Assembly (NCBI GenBank): GCA_946902875.1
Contig: OX336340.1
Location: 22,707,566-22,771,565, forward strand
Length of the DNA: 64,000 bases
Source: Nematopogon swammerdamellus
Taxonomy: Eukaryota; Arthropoda; Insecta; Lepidoptera; Adelidae
Direction of reading: 5' to 3'
Shown piece by piece: positions 28,831 through 42,400 of this stretch. Both the position numbers and the translations under genes were made by a program. The stretch's first letter is position 1, and each line of letters starts with the position of its first letter. Under the pieces are notes generated by a model. That model saw only the letters and a program-made list of their open reading frames with translations, was not told the origin of the DNA and made no database searches.

Positions 28831-28871
28831 TACTAGCGGTTCATATTTGCTCGTTCGGTTGTGCCGTTTCA
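28771..28871. repeat. 101-bp near-perfect palindrome at Gypsy 3' end
   Basis: Arms of 50 bases are symmetric about position 28821 with about two mismatches. The left arm includes GGCACAACCGAACGAGC and the right arm GCTCGTTCGGTTGTGCC. The left arm continues the integrase frame; the right arm is its inverted copy and leads directly into LTR sequence. Confidence 0.9.
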
Positions 28872-28926
28872 TTGCATTATTTTCTTGAATAAAACCTATT
28901 ACGAGAAAGGTATTCATTTTCACAAC

Positions 28927-29455
28927 ACCTTGCCCCTTAGCCTTGCCCCATCTTGCCCCTTACGAGGTGGTAGACTCAAATTGTACTCAACTTGGTTACC
29001 ACCAGAGCGTACTGAACTAAACAAGGCCGCTTAGCACCCTCGGTGGTGTTCTCATCAAGTTCAGTACCTATAAGAATAAGAATAAGAATCAGATAGATTG
29101 ATTTTTAACTTCACAATAATTGTGAAGTGATTATTAGGTACAACACACTAGACTAGACATCTATCTATCTATAACTATCAAGAGAAGAGAAAAAAAGGAC
29201 TGGACAGTTGGACACAGCCTATGCTGAACCTAGTGAATAGGTATTTCCTTAGATTCGGCGCTGTATTTAAGCCCAATTGTATACCTATATTGTCAGCAAT
29301 CCAAAGAGAAGTCTTTGGCATGGCACCTTCTCAGAGCCTCCGAGGGAGGTGTCCAGCCAATGTAACCTCCGTCCGACGGAGGTTACATTGGCTGGTCGGA
29401 GCACGTGCTCGGGCTTCTCTGACTCAGCCGCCTATGTATATCGGATTGGATTAAA
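28927..29455 (+). mobile_element. Two SINE family A fragments with internal palindrome
   Basis: 28927-29085 matches the mid part (CTTGCCCCTTACGAGGTGG through GTTCAGTA). 29283-29455 matches the 3' part (CAGCAATCC through GGATTGGATTAAAAAA). At 29352-29394, CCAGCCAATGTAACCTCCGT and its complement make perfect 21-bp arms around one base, not found in other copies. Confidence 0.7.
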
Positions 29456-29638
29456 AAAACAACGCATAGGTATGTAATTTATGTCTATTATATGTATAAA
29501 GGTTTATAAGAAATAATGATGTAGGTAAGTACATAGGTAGGTAGGTACTATCTGTGTTATGTGAATTATTTCTAGTTAAATAGCCATAAGTAATTCGGTC
29601 CACTCTCGTAGACCCCCATTTACATCTCATGCACCTTC

Positions 29639-29940
29639 AATTGAGGAGCGTCTGTTCAAAAGGAACTATTTCCGTTTCGACGTGCGCGTTTTTTGACGGA
29701 TTGTCAGTCTTTGTATTCAAATAAATCTCCTTGTAAAATTTGAATGGTCAAAACGAACTATTTCATTGAAAATTACGACTGAAAACAACAATTTTCGTCC
29801 AAAAGGCCTATTTACAATATCCTAAGTACTATTAGCTATCAGTTTTTTGGCTCTACTGAAAATTCTGTTACAACCAAACCCACCCTCCTCGTTACAACGG
29901 ATATATTGTATAGTTCCTTTTGAACAGACTCTCCTCAATT
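29639..29940. mobile_element. MITE with 31-bp TIR and iterated internal motif
   Basis: Ends AATTGAGGAGCGTCTGTTC and its complement AATTGAGGAGAGTCTGTTC continue through AAAAGGAACTAT. Variants recur inside: GTCAAAACGAACTATTTC near 29748 and CGTCCAAAAGGCCTATTT near 29797. No target duplication was fixed. It has no coding capacity. Confidence 0.75.
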
Positions 29941-30422
29941 TTTGTTTTCGTTGACATTCGAACGTTCGAAGTCGACCCGTGGGTATAAACCAAATAATCG
30001 ATATACCTAGACCAAATAATTGGTTTCAAAGTTAGACATGTAAGTTTGTAAGTGTCGCACTCACGACACGCGTTGGTTTACTTTCTTTAAAGTGTTAGGT
30101 AAGTACTTACTTTAGCTTTAGATAGTCTTAAGGATGCTGACTTAGTTTCATTATCTTTGGTTTCGTCTATACCTAAATGTCAACTTAGTGTGAATGAGGT
30201 TTCCGGTTTTCCCATTGGAAAAGCATGCAACAATTAAAAAAAATAGTACCTACTCTACTCGACTAGTCGACCGAATCAAACGAAAGTTCAATGGCAATGC
30301 AGGACGGATAGGCAAGAATCAAATACACCTAAAAATATAAAATTATTTAATTGTATTTAAGTTTTCACATATTACCTGGACTTTTTACTGGACTGTATTA
30401 TATCTTCTATCTGCATATAATA
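29941..30422. other. Stretch downstream of the P450 gene
   Basis: AT-rich sequence including the presumed P450 3' UTR region (minus strand, below 30423). No repeat or gene was recognised. Confidence 0.35.
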
Positions 30423-33400
30423 TTATGTGGCCCTTTTCCTCGGCTCCACAAGAATGTTATATCCGTTAGCAGCCTTCATCATGATGTCTATCTTGACCGG
30501 TATCTGCATGGAGCTCAGCTTGTCACCGGGGACGCACACGCGGTACCGGCGGAGCACCGCCGCCAGCGACGTCTTCATCGACATCATGGCGTACTGATAA
30601 CCTGCAATGCAACATATCACAACCTTGTTACCTACAACAATACCCACCTTGTTATGTCGGTCGAAGCGTCGAAGCGGCGATAAAAATATTTCGTATTATA
30701 GTTAGAGGTATACGTACGTGACGTAATTGCTAATCAATTAACACACTCAATTGGTGAAGGGTTGAATGAAAGGCTTACGAGGAAGGAAGAAGAAATGAAT
30801 CGACAGCTAGTTGATCTGGCTGGCTGCACAGCTAAGCGAAGGGAAGGCGTGCTTGCATTAGTTGACATTGAAATATTTAATTTTTGAAAACAGAATTAAG
30901 ATGATCAAATATTGTTGATTCTCCAAAAAAAATGCAGTTACACACCTAGACAGTTCCTGGGGCCTGCGCTGAAGGGCAGGTAGGCAAACGAGTGCATAGA
31001 GCTGCAGCGCTCCGGACAGAAGCGGTCGGGGTCGAACTTCTCGGCGTCCGCTCCCCAGTACTTAGGGTTCCGGTGCGTCCCCCAGATGCTGACCGGCACC
31101 CCGGACCCGGCCGGCAGCACTCTGCCCGACGCTGTATACACATACAGAATTACACATTTTCTTCAAACGACTTTTATATCTAAAAACACGTTTTACGATA
31201 ATGTAATGTGAAGGTCTGTTATCCCTGCCTGCCCACCCAGTCTGCGTTACAATGTTTTGTTAGTATACCATATTATAACATTATATTATATAGTTATAAA
31301 CAAATAATTAACCTATAATATTGCACACAATTATTATTTACAGCGAATACATAAGAATCTGACCACTCTGCCTATTTTTACCTTACCTACATGCATGTGG
31401 TGTAAAGCGGCATCGTGAACTTTGATCCATAATAAATACCTAATATATTAAAAGTCAACAACAATTAGTATAAGTTCATTACAAAGAAATGTTATACATG
31501 CTACAAACATTGGTTACAAATCTAAAGATACAAAGTGTATCAATTGCCAAAATTAGTTAGTGGGATAACAGTAATCAATCAGACTCTTAGATTTGTCATT
31601 TAAAATCATTCTCGTTAACTTTTTTATGTGTAGTGAGACGTTACGCTCTTTTCTATTTCTAACATGCAAAATCATTAGTTTGTTACCCGGCCGATCTGCT
31701 ATGAAATTTGACTAGTTTATTGTTTATATGCTTTCAGATTGTTTATTCCCTTTGCGTCAGATTTGATATGTAATCAAATCTAGTTGTTCAAACTCCACAT
31801 TGTCCGCCAGACATGAAACGTGAAATCCGGCCAGAATTATCCGGCACCTAATCTAACATGCGCATACCATTAAACCTATGTTAATCTATTACTTAGAGCT
31901 AATCTAATATGCTTAATCTAACTGTAGGCGATCGGCTCAAAGGAATTCAGTTTTTCAACTTTCCTCGTGGAAAATCAACCTCGAACGACTTCCAGGAAAT
32001 GACGGTGCTGCCAAGTGAGAACAGGGCGCACAGCACTCCCCTCTACGTAAAAGTCACAGTTAATTCCCCTCAAGTAGGTTTAAAACATCTTCCGAATCGA
32101 CAGGCCTTCTATTCAGCGGCGACTCCTGGTCCTGAATATTGGGTTGGCTCTGGCTAAGAATTTTTTTTTTTCATAATTTCATAACTTAGGTACCTACGCG
32201 TTAATTTATTTCTACCACAATGAGTTCAAAAACTGAAAGACGATTACGATATAGATAGTTTATAATATTTAGTTTAAATGATTTATTTTGCTTACTTACG
32301 ATTTAATTGTCTGTAGATAGGTACCTACTGGTTGTGTCAAAGCTGTCGAGTTGCAGCCGACAACAGCGACGTCTCCTCTGGCACGACGACGACGAGACAG
32401 GCATACAAGCTTGAATTGTTACATTTTATTTGTACATGAAGTCCACTCTTCGTTCCACAGACAAGAAATTTTCGAAGACTCGATCGTGAAAATCTTCTTT
32501 CTTCCTCAATTTTGTTAGCAACTCCTTTTCCACAGATATGTAAGAGTGCCAAATTACTGAGTCTCTCTTGTCCTTGAGTGCTCCGTAGATAGCTCGGTAG
32601 GAGTTTGCCATTATAATTACCAATAAATCACTTTAAATTTAACAACACTGCACAGGATTCATCCATACAAAGTCCATACCTACATAACGGAATATATGCA
32701 GCTATCAACTCGCGAGCCAATGCGCACACACACGCGCACACAACACACCTAGCCTAGCTCGCTAGTCGCATCGCATCGCACTTCGCACAACACAAGAATA
32801 CTCGTCGTGTGGACGCAGCGCGCACACACCCGCACACGCAACACACACACCTAGCTCGCTCGCTAGCTCGCTCTACTCGCTACCGCGTCACTAAATGCAT
32901 GCACTCCCCGCTGCGCCAACTCGAAAGGCTGATCAGCGGGTCCGCGCGGGACGGGGGGGACATCGGTCGCTTCCGCCTTGTATGGAATACGATGGCGCTT
33001 CAAAATGTAGCCAACCGGCCAATGAATGCCTTGATGTGTCGTCATTCGTCGTCGCCCGCGTTTGACGCGCGCGAAATTTTAAATTATGTAACTGGTACGG
33101 GATTGACGTTTTATCTTATTAATCGTGGATTATATGACATAAATAATATAACTCCGAAATTTTTTCACATTTATTTTAGCCTGATACTTCTGTATTTATG
33201 GTGTCATTCATTTTATTTGGTTTGGCGGCGCCAACCTCGCCAACTGAGAGGAGTCGCCGCTGCGCTATTCTAGCTTATTATACTAAAAACTAAACCATGC
33301 ATTCAATGTAAATGGGTTTTCCTTTGTGTAGCACACTTTCCAGGTGAGTTACAGATAACGTACGTATCTTTCACTACGACCTGACGTGTTTACGCTGGTT

Positions 33401-36400
33401 GTAGGAAATTCCTGAGCTCGTTTCGATAGTTGAGATTTTTCACAGCCGCGTAGCAATGTTGGTGATGTATCCTTCACCGCTGCGTAGCAATGTTGGTAAT
33501 GTATATCGCACGTCACGGCGATGCCTTGAAGTCTGTGAAACACTCAGCCAGATGACCTGCAGTGGTTCCTGTAATTATACGTCTAGGCCGCCGATGGCTT
33601 TGAGCTAATTTCGCGTGCCGTTTGTGAGCAAAGCTCACGCTGCCCCTCGCTGCTAAATGTGGTAACGCGTTGAGAGCGATGGTACGCAACCGAGTAATTG
33701 TTTTACGTTCGAGGATTAATAAATCGGCCGCCGAAATAATTTAACGCTTCGGTGGAAAAACGCACGCAATCGCGATCCTCGGAAATGATGAGTTTCGATG
33801 GAATATTTTTACTTGAAACATGCAACTTAGCTCGAGCTTCTAAGCTCATCCAGCGCCAACACGAGCCGTTCCGTGTACAAAGTCTCTCTATGGGATTTGC
33901 TCATTCCCTCCGTCACATTTTCGGAAATACAACCGCCTCAACATTAGGTTATTTTTTTTTTAAACCACCAAAGCTGTTTTGACGGAGTAAATGAGCGGAG
34001 ACTTTGTACGCGGAACGACTCGTAGCGCCAACTGCCCTGATTTTCTCTTGCCCGGATCTCATCCCACCTTTCATCCAGGATTTCAATCCCACAGTCATTT
34101 TACAAATGGCCGATAGTGTTCAGCTTCTAATTGGTCAAAGATCAATAAGTCCCACCCATATAAGCGGACATCTTTAGTTTTGTGTAGTTGAGTTTTGTGA
34201 CCCCAATTTCCAGAACTAATCTCCTGTTTCACTTCCACGCAGATATTACGTCTCAATATTTGCAAATTCGCGTAAAAAAATTGTGTGCTACGTTCAGGGC
34301 TGCCCATTTTGATTTGCAAGTTTAACATATGAAATTTGAGTGGTTATAATATCCTATAAGTCTCATATTTCTGATAACGAAAGGGACCGTGGTTTTATTG
34401 TGGAATTATGATTAACAATAGCCAATTGATTTAATTCAAAGTATCAAATTTTTTTTCCTCTTTTACGTCTTTAATCAGAAAGTTAATCGACAGTATGCTT
34501 AAGCAATTAAATTATGTGTGTGTGTGTCTAATGATTATGAGTTTCAAACTGTTGTTAGACCAATTAATATTATGATTTGCTTTGAAATTAAATAATTGTT
34601 TTTTTTATTCGCGTTTGTGATGACCCTAACTAGTTGGACCTTCCTGAGTTGAAGTCGTTAATTATTCCCATACAGTTCTCGAATGTTGTCTTAGGGATAG
34701 AATTATTGCATTTGGAGTGTCTTCGAGAAAAGGCAATAATTTTGGCCCCAGACGACAGATAAGGGCATGGGTATCGGATTACAAGTTGCTATCGCCACAA
34801 TAATGCCTTGCAAATGCTAACCGGCGTGGGAGTAGGAAACTTACAAATAATTTCGAAAAATAGAGATACAAAATATTATGTTTATAAATATGAGAGGTAT
34901 TTGTTCGTTCCGAAACCCTTTTGGAATGAACGGGTACATCTCAGTAGGTAATGGCAGTTTTTAATAAAATCTAACACCAAATACCTACAATACAAATGTA
35001 CACAAATGTATGTATGTATTTTATGCTAAATTTAAATATATCAGAAATAGCAAGAAGCATGATATGGAGGCTTTCTAATTACTCGTACTTATTCAAGAAA
35101 TCCCGCACTCAACAACATTTAATAAGTACTCACGTAGAGTGATTTCTTTTTCAACTTTTCTGATAATGAAAGGCACCGGCGGGTACAGCCTCAGCGACTC
35201 CTTGATCACTCTCTCCAGGTAACACAACTTGGAGAGGTCTTCCTTCACCAGCGGCCGGTCTGAATTGCCGTACACGTCCAGCAGTCTACGGGAAAGATTA
35301 TCAAGCTACAATCACGAAAACACACTTGTCGGAGCTATCAAATAATAATAATCTTCACATTTTCAGTGTTAACACCAGTGTTAACACATCTTAACGCTGC
35401 TTCACCGTTCGGAACCGGTGTAAAAGTGTAGGTCACTTTCCATTGCCCCTTAGTAGGTGGTAGATTCAAATTGTAGCCGACTGGGTTGACACCACCGTAC
35501 TGGATGTAAGATGGCCGCATAGCAGCCTCGTCTGTGTTCTTCTCTGGTCCAGTATATTGCAGTCAGCAAGCGAAATGGAATTCTCCTATATGACACCTAC
35601 CTTCTCGGAGGTGATATTGGCTGGTCGGAGCATGTGCTTTGGCCCCTCTCACTCAGCCAACCATAGCGGTTCACATAGAAAAAAAAAATTCCTTCACAGG
35701 CTGTAAGGACCGACCACAAATTTCCAGAAACTGTTTGAGAAAGTGTTTTGCCAAAATCTTTGCATCTAGATGACTCATTTGAAAAAGCAATGACAACACT
35801 GTAAATCGCCCTCCGGAAAAATTATATTATCAACTAGCTGTGCCCGCGACTACGTCCGCGTGGACTTGATCTTTCTCAGCCTGTTATAAAACGCAACGTG
35901 ACTCTCTCTGTCCGTTAGGTCGAAATATCATAAAAAATATTTGTTTTTTTATTTAATTTAATAATATAAATAATTATAAAAATAAAAACAGATAAAAATT
36001 GCACACACGAAACTACAGCCATGTTTCTTTTCCATGACACTAAACAAAAGTTCCGCGCGACGCGGCGGGGTGGCGCTGCGAGCGACGACGCAGCGCTGCG
36101 GCGCGGTGATGGCGTGGTGCTATAAGATATTTTCTAACTTAACTTAAAAAATTAATATCTTTTCATTCTGTGGGTTGATTTTGATGAAATAAACACTAAA
36201 TGTTACTCGGAATAAAGCTTCATATTTTTTAGTAATTAGATTTTGAATCCAATGAGTGGTTTTTGCGTGATGCGCGCACAAACGAACAAACAAACCAACA
36301 AACCAACAAACCGACAAACAGACAAAAATTTCAAAAACTATATTTTTACGTTCTATTACTTATTCCTTCCGTCCCCCAGTTATTGTTTTGCAAAAATATT

Positions 36401-39400
36401 TAATGTACAGACACGGTAAGTCTACGATTTTATTATATGTATAGATTTACCATAGGCTTTTCGGGAATCACTCATACGAGTATTATTCATTTAGACTGGA
36501 CTTAAAAAACATACTGATCTGGAGTTATCGATTGAATTAAATATTATTGTAATGTTTCTGGACATTGACAGGTGAACTCACTGCCTACCCACATCGAAAG
36601 ACAGGCGTGACGGTATGGTAAACATGCAATGTTTCGATGTGATTATTTGTAACTAGAAAGAGGATCAGAATAAACACTGACTCCTGGTACACCCTCTCTT
36701 GCACGTCCTGGTACTGGCCCAGCAGTAGTAGTGTGAAGCAAGTTCCCACAGCCGACGTGTCCGTGCCGGCTATGGTGAGGGATAGCACCTCCTCTCGTAG
36801 CTCCAGGTTGTTGTATCCTTGATCTTTGTTCGATTGAGATATCAGGAGACTCAGAAATGTTCTTCGTTTTGAATCATCACCTGAAAAGTATTTCAAATAG
36901 TAAAAACCTTTGTTTAAAAAGTTAAGCCGCCGTAAGCCGCAACTTTTTTTTTATTGAAATCAAAATCGACCAATTTTTCATCGCGAGAATTGAAGTAACC
37001 GGTAATATGCGAAGCATTAAAAAAATCCTCTGTATAGAGAAGGGTACATTAAAGAAATCGTATCCAACAGAATTTTCAAAAATCTTCTAGAAACAAAAAA
37101 AAAAAAATAGCAAAAACTGCTTTACCCAAAAATCTTTTAAATGCGAGATCTCAGAATTTTGAAAGAGAACTGTCATTTATATTTTTACATCATTGGAGCA
37201 ATGACGTATCATGTATTTTGCATTGGAAAGATATATTAATGGCTGGTAGGTACTGACACGCGATGAATTACTCGTATCAGTGAAATACGAAAGGAAATAT
37301 TAGAATTGACAAACTACTCCTTTTTGGGTGTCGTATCCATATGGAATCCAAAAAGAACGGTCTGTCTGTCTGTCTGTCCGTCCGAGGGCTGTATCTTTTG
37401 AACCATAATAGGTAGCTGGTTGAAATTTTCACAAATTGTGAGTTATTATGGCGGATAAGCCAACAAATAATAAAAAAAGTGGTCAAGTGAACCATGTTCA
37501 CGTGCCGAGGGTCCCGTAACCGCTGCTTCTCTTTCATCTAATCTGACTGACGCTGTTTTTCTCACTAACAAACTTTGACAATTGGATACACTTTGCATCT
37601 TTAGATTTATTACATTTCCTTGTAATTAATAAACGTAAGACGGAGGTTACACGCTAGGTTTTTCATCAGTTCAGTCCATCAGTCTAGTTAAACCATGGTC
37701 CAGAGACTGGAAACGGTCAGTCTGGACTCCAGACTGACCGTTTAATCTACTTTGATAGATGGATGGTTTGGAATGATGGACCAGACTGATGGATTTTAAA
37801 ATATTTTGATACTAGACTGATGGCAGACTGATAGTGCGAATGCATTTCACGTCTGGCGTCAGTCTGGCGTCAATCTGGTCGGGACCACGGACTGAACTGA
37901 TGCCAAACCTAGCGTGTAACCTCCGTCTAAGACATATTACATAATTAACAACAGTCATATTTTCTACTAAGGCGCGGTCAGGTTGGCTGGGTGGCATTAC
38001 GACCGTTCAAGTTGGCCGTGGTTCGGATTCCACTTGAAACTGTAGTTTCATCCCTTTATCTTACTACGTAAACCGCTAAGTAACTACCCGTGCAGCATGA
38101 GTTTTAATATTTTATTCACTTAGCGGTCCCCCGACTTCTTTAAGTAAGTAAACGGAAATTATTTAAACTTTTTAAGGGTCGGGGTTTTTAAAATTTTTAA
38201 TTTAACTTTTATTTCAAGCTTAAATCCGCCCACTTTTTAAGATACCTAAAACATACCCGTAGCTAGCAACCATCCTGATTAAATCAGCTTTCTAATAAAA
38301 AAAACCATCCAAATCGGTCCATCCGTCCGGGAGCTACGGTGTAAGAACGAACACCCATACATTCACACCCATACACACACACGTTAAACATATAACACCC
38401 CTCTTTCTTCGTGGGGGGTTAAAAAAAGGAGGTCTACATTAATTGAAAATGTCATACATAACCCTGCCGTACTTAATCGAATAACTCGATACAATCTCAT
38501 CTATCACTTACCAAAGTCTTGGTCTGTTTTAGGTTTATTGAACTGCTCTTTTTGGAGTTCTTCCTTCTTGCGTTTGATTACCTGTAATTTTTTTATTCTT
38601 GATTATTTATTCTCAACACACAATAATTATTTACAACTAGCTGACCCGGCGGACTTCGTTCCGCCTTAAACATTAATAAAAAATTAACCAAATCGGTCCA
38701 GGCGTTTTCAAGTGATGCGCTTACCAACCATTAGCGATTCCTGGTGCTGAGTATTGGGTTGGCTCTGGCTAATTGTTATTTTTTCATAATTTCATAACTA
38801 TCTCGTTAATTTTATAAAAAATAAAATGTATGTAATAATCGGAATAAGGTTATAGTGTAATAAAGGCGGACCGAAGACCACAGGGTTAGCTAGCTATATT
38901 TTGAGCTTTTCCCCGCGGCTTTGCTCGAGTGAAATTCGAAAATGTCAAAGGCCGACCTTCGTACAGGTATTAGATGCAATGTATAAAAGAAGTAAGTCAC
39001 TTAAAGCGAGTCTGAATGGTGAGCTGCGTTCAGGTAAACACAGGTATCTCTATCTCTCTCGCTCTCTCTTCCTTCACTCTATCCCTTCCCTCTATCACTC
39101 CCCCTCTCCCTCGCCCCTCTCTCACCTCCTCCTTTTATCTCCCGCTATTAAAATAATCATCTGTCCCACGTGAGGTAAAAATTCATGTGGTCACCTTATT
39201 AAAATAAAACCATTTGTCCCACATGTCGAATCGCATGGTCACCCCTCTACTAACGATTGTTTTGTCCCACATTAAGTAAGGAATCGTATGGTCACCCTAT
39301 TCAAATAGAACCATTTGGGAATCGCATGGTTATTGGTCACTTATCTACTAACTTGAAATTTTTTTTGTCCCACATTAGTGAAGGAATCGTATGGTCACCC

Positions 39401-42400
39401 TATTAAAATAAAACCATTTGCCCCCTATTAGGAATCGCATGGTCAGCCTCTACAATTTTTTTTTGTCCCATATTAGGTAAGGATTCGTATGGTCACCCTA
39501 TTCAAATAAAACTATTTGGGAATCACATGGTCACCCCTCTACTGACATAATATTTTTTGTCCCGCATTATTTAAGGAATCGTACTAACTTAAAAAAAATG
39601 CCCCAAATTAGTTAAGGAATTAGACCATTTGTGCCACATCAGGAATCGCATGGTCACCCATCCTAATAATTTTTTTCCACATTAGTGAAGGAATCGTATG
39701 GTCATCCTATTAAAATAAAACCATTTATCCCACATGAGGAATCGCATGGTCACCCTCTACTAATTTGTTTTGTCCCATATTGGGTAAGGAATCGTATGGT
39801 CACCCTATTTAAATAAAACTATTTGGGAATCACATGGTCACCCCTCTACTAAGAAATTTTTTTTTTGTCCCGCATTATTTAAGGAATCGCACTAACTTAA
39901 AAAAAAATGCCCCAAATTAGTTAAGGAATCCTATGATCACCTTATTAAAAAATAAATCCATTTGGGGATAGCTTGGTCACCCCTCTACTAAAATATTTTT
40001 TTCCATATTAGTGAAGGAATCGTATGGTTACCCTATTAAAATAAATCCATTTGCATGAGGAATCGCATTGTCACCCTCTACTAAAGGTAAGGAATCGTAT
40101 GGTCACCCTATTCAAATTATTTAAGGAATCGCATGGTTTTTTTTTGCCCAAAATTTGGTAAGGAATCGTATGGGCACCCTATAAAACCATTTTTTACAAA
40201 TTTAAAATTTTAATCTTATGGTGTCCTATCAAAATAAAACCATTTGTCTCACATGCATGAGGAATCGCATGGTAAGCCCTGCACAATTGTTTTTTTCTGG
40301 CGTTCGATAATTTTTTTTGTCCCGCATTATTTAAGGAATCGTGTGGTGACCCCTCAACTAACTTAAAAAAAATGCCCCAAATTAGTTAAGGAATCGTATG
40401 GTCACCCTATTCAAATTATTTAAGGAATCGCATGGTCTTTTTTTTGTCCCACATTTGGTAAGGAATCGTATGGGCACCCTATAAAACCATTTTTTACTAA
40501 TTTAAAATTTTAATCTAATGGTTACCCATCACAATAAAACCATTTGTCCCACATGCATGAGGAATCGCATGGTCAGCCCTGCACAATTGTTTTTTTTTTC
40601 TGGCGTTCAATTGCGATGGCTGTTGACAGCTACGAACGACACGGTCTGCGTTGGTCTAAGATTCTCATACAAAGATTACCAATTTTGATTTTTCAATCTT
40701 TATGGTATGGTATTAAAGTTCAAATTGTCTTAAGTATTATTACGAATCTTTTGTATGGGAGTATAGAAAAGTGTTGTTTTTAGACTTTTTCAGGCAATTT
40801 TTTAAATTTTTCTCTCCGTCAGAACCATCCTCGTACTTCAAGGAATATTCTAAAAAAAGAATTAGCGAAATCGGTTCAGCTGCTCTCGAGATTTGCGGTT
40901 AGCAACACATTCAGCGATTCCGCGGGTTTTACTTATCTTACTCAATGCAAGAAGATCGTTTAATTACCTGGTTTAATTATTAATTGTAGGTACTTACTTT
41001 TTTCAATTATCGTGTGTGGCTTAATACTGGGGAGCCGCAAATTGCTGGTAAGTATAGTATTAATGTATAGGCTGAGCTAAAAGACGAATTTTAGTGAAAA
41101 AAATGTTTAGCTGGAAATCAATGCTTTGCTGGAAATGCGTAGTTTCGGATATTTTTTTTTATAAAGAAACAGATTTTCCAGTCAAAATTAATTCTTCATA
41201 AAAAAATTTTTAAAACACCAAAACATTGATATCGAATTTACCCGAAGGTCATGTAATTCATGAGATCTGTGAATTTTTTTAACCACCAAAAGATTTACCC
41301 AGCCTACCCCCCTCCCTCTCCCTCCCCCTCCCCCTCTGCTTCCCTCTTCTAAGGCACACTCATTATAATATAAAAGAAAATACAAAACAATATTTTATAT
41401 ACAAGATTAATTTTTCATACAAAAAACACCCGTCCGTTGGGGTAAATTAATACCCGCCCGCACACACTCCTCGCCCGCCTCCCCTCCGCCCTACCTCGGC
41501 TCACTAGTATAAAGTTTATATTTACAACAATCGCTCGATATCTATCACAAAGTCATATTAGTGGTTGAATAAAACACTCACGTCATCAGTAAATGAGTGC
41601 AGCACCTCCAAGCACTCCTCGTGTTTCTTGAACTGCGGAAACAGACTGTAGAGCCAATCGGGCTGCAACCACAGGTGGAATATCCTCTCACACACCAGGT
41701 TCAGTACATTCACCATGGCTTTGAGGAAGGGTCGGCTGTTGTTGTTCTGAGCATTAATTTTCACACCCATTACCGTTTCTGTGAACAAAACTGTCCGTCA
41801 GTAGGAATCCGAACAGAATCAATTGACTGACAACCTTATTGTTGCTAAGGAAATAAGTTCGAATAATAAAAGTGAAAATCTGATCGACACCTAGGTATAA
41901 CCATAAAAAATATATACATTTGACATTATGTAACAAACAGAGACCCCCCGACCGTTGGAGGCTGACCTCTCGTATTCCTTCATGGCACCAAGTAACAGAA
42001 GTAGCGCGATGTAATGGACGGACATAATTAATTTAGGGGATGATGTACTCATATACGAGTACATCCAATCATTTAAAGTTACAACCGAAACTGTTATGGA
42101 ATAAAATACGATGATATACCTGAAACGGAATCAAGTGTATATGAGCTGAAGAAAGGCCAGGCATCGAATACACCTTTCCCAACTCTAGTCTGTATCTGCC
42201 GGGCCAACACCTCGCTCTGCTCAGCGAACACATCCACGAAGGACTCCACCACCTTCGGACTGAACGTCGGCACCATCACCTTCCGCCGACGTCTCCAGAT
42301 AGGCACTGCAAGTTCATTCATTATAGCTCATTTAGCATGCAGTAAAGAGTGACAAATTTCCAGTATGTATGACCACGACTTGAGCGTTTGCATTTGCAAC

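Larger units (their letters stand above)
25295..28930 (+). mobile_element. Degenerate Gypsy-type LTR retrotransposon
   Basis: A direct repeat shares GCATTATTTTCTTGAATA, AAACCTATTACGAG and a block ending TTCACAAC. It occurs at about 25393-25460 and again at 28872-28923, marking the LTR 3' parts. The left LTR probably runs from about 25300. Between them are gag, protease, reverse transcriptase, RNase H and integrase in Gypsy order. The right LTR lacks its start because the pol end runs into a 101-bp palindrome. The coding region has several stops and frameshifts, so it is dead. Confidence 0.85.

Noticed and set aside
32809..33273. 154-codon plus ORF starting MDAARTHPHTQHTH
   Set aside because: It begins in CA/CG simple repeat and shows no family motif or plausible domain; composition explains the open frame.
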